A stretch of 56,195 nucleotides of DNA, from assembly GCA_003241055.1 (NCBI GenBank), contig QFOD01000029.1, positions 1 to 56,195 on the forward strand, read 5' to 3'. How positions within the stretch are numbered: the first letter of the stretch is position 1; every line of letters starts with the position of its first letter. The notes beneath the pieces were generated by a model. The model had not been told where the DNA came from. It did not search any database and worked only from the letters and a program-made list of their open reading frames with translations. Positions 56,115-56,195 of this stretch are shown here, one piece after another. A program made the position numbers and the translations under genes. This DNA is from Roseateles depolymerans. GTDB taxonomy: Bacteria > Pseudomonadota > Gammaproteobacteria > Burkholderiales > Burkholderiaceae_C.

Positions 56115-56195
56115 AATGAGCCAAGAGAAAGCGGCGCGAAACTTCCGAAATTCGGCCGTGGATCAATGACTTAGGAAAACTGACGCCGGATCATG
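56095..56195. other. Foreign sequence replacing the 3' end of tnpC
   Basis: The last 100 bases do not continue the transposase. They could be the edge of another insertion element; no gene or clear inverted repeat is visible before the window ends. Confidence 0.4.

Overview
The window is high-GC DNA (roughly two-thirds G+C by eye) with the gene content of a betaproteobacterium, most likely Burkholderiales. The evidence is Cupriavidus-like czc genes, a Neisserial/Burkholderial-type porin and short ATGA-coupled operons. No rRNA, tRNA or core chromosomal operon is visible. It reads as an accessory region: a heavy-metal resistance island, then a mobilizable element, then a defence island, ending in a broken IS66 element.

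Region 1 (1-28.3 kb), metal efflux. A two-component pair on the minus strand (713-2718) is divergent from a MipA/OmpV outer-membrane gene across a CTTAAG-N5-CTTAAG box. Small envelope genes follow, then a czc locus: czcE-like, czcI-like, czcC, czcB, czcA, czcR, czcS. After these come a P1B-4-type metal ATPase with a His-rich N-terminus, a DUF6328-like membrane protein and a ZIP-type transporter. A second RND tripartite cassette (20266-26384) carries a different permease signature (AIGELVDDAVV). A DMT exporter with a His-rich tail closes the block. CzcI-like small periplasmic proteins occur three times, plus one distant His-rich relative.

Region 2 (28-35 kb), envelope and sensory genes: a PepSY protein, an orphan FlgB, a porin, a Sel1-repeat protein, an MscS channel and a methyl-accepting chemotaxis protein, with a fragment of a second mcp beside it.

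Region 3 (35-43.2 kb), mobilizable element. It contains a DNA methyltransferase, an SSB-like protein, a DUF932 protein, an ATGA-coupled HTH / StbB-like ATPase / membrane coiled-coil operon, and MobC plus a MOBP-like relaxase. A 21-22 bp periodic repeat array lies between the two transfer operons. A dense array of perfect hairpins and a ~155 bp repeat with a covarying stem flank the methyltransferase. No type IV secretion genes are visible, so transfer would need a helper.

Region 4 (43.3-54.3 kb), defence island. A CBASS locus has two different CD-NTases in convergent operons: capV plus a SMODS/AGS-C CD-NTase on the plus strand, facing dncV-cap2-cap3 on the minus strand. Only one effector (CapV) is present. 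It is followed by a MerR-like regulator, a large Eco57I-like DNA methyltransferase and a PD-(D/E)XK-like nuclease, probably a restriction system. The window closes with IS66 tnpA, tnpB and a truncated tnpC. The two-cyclase CBASS locus is the most interesting object here.
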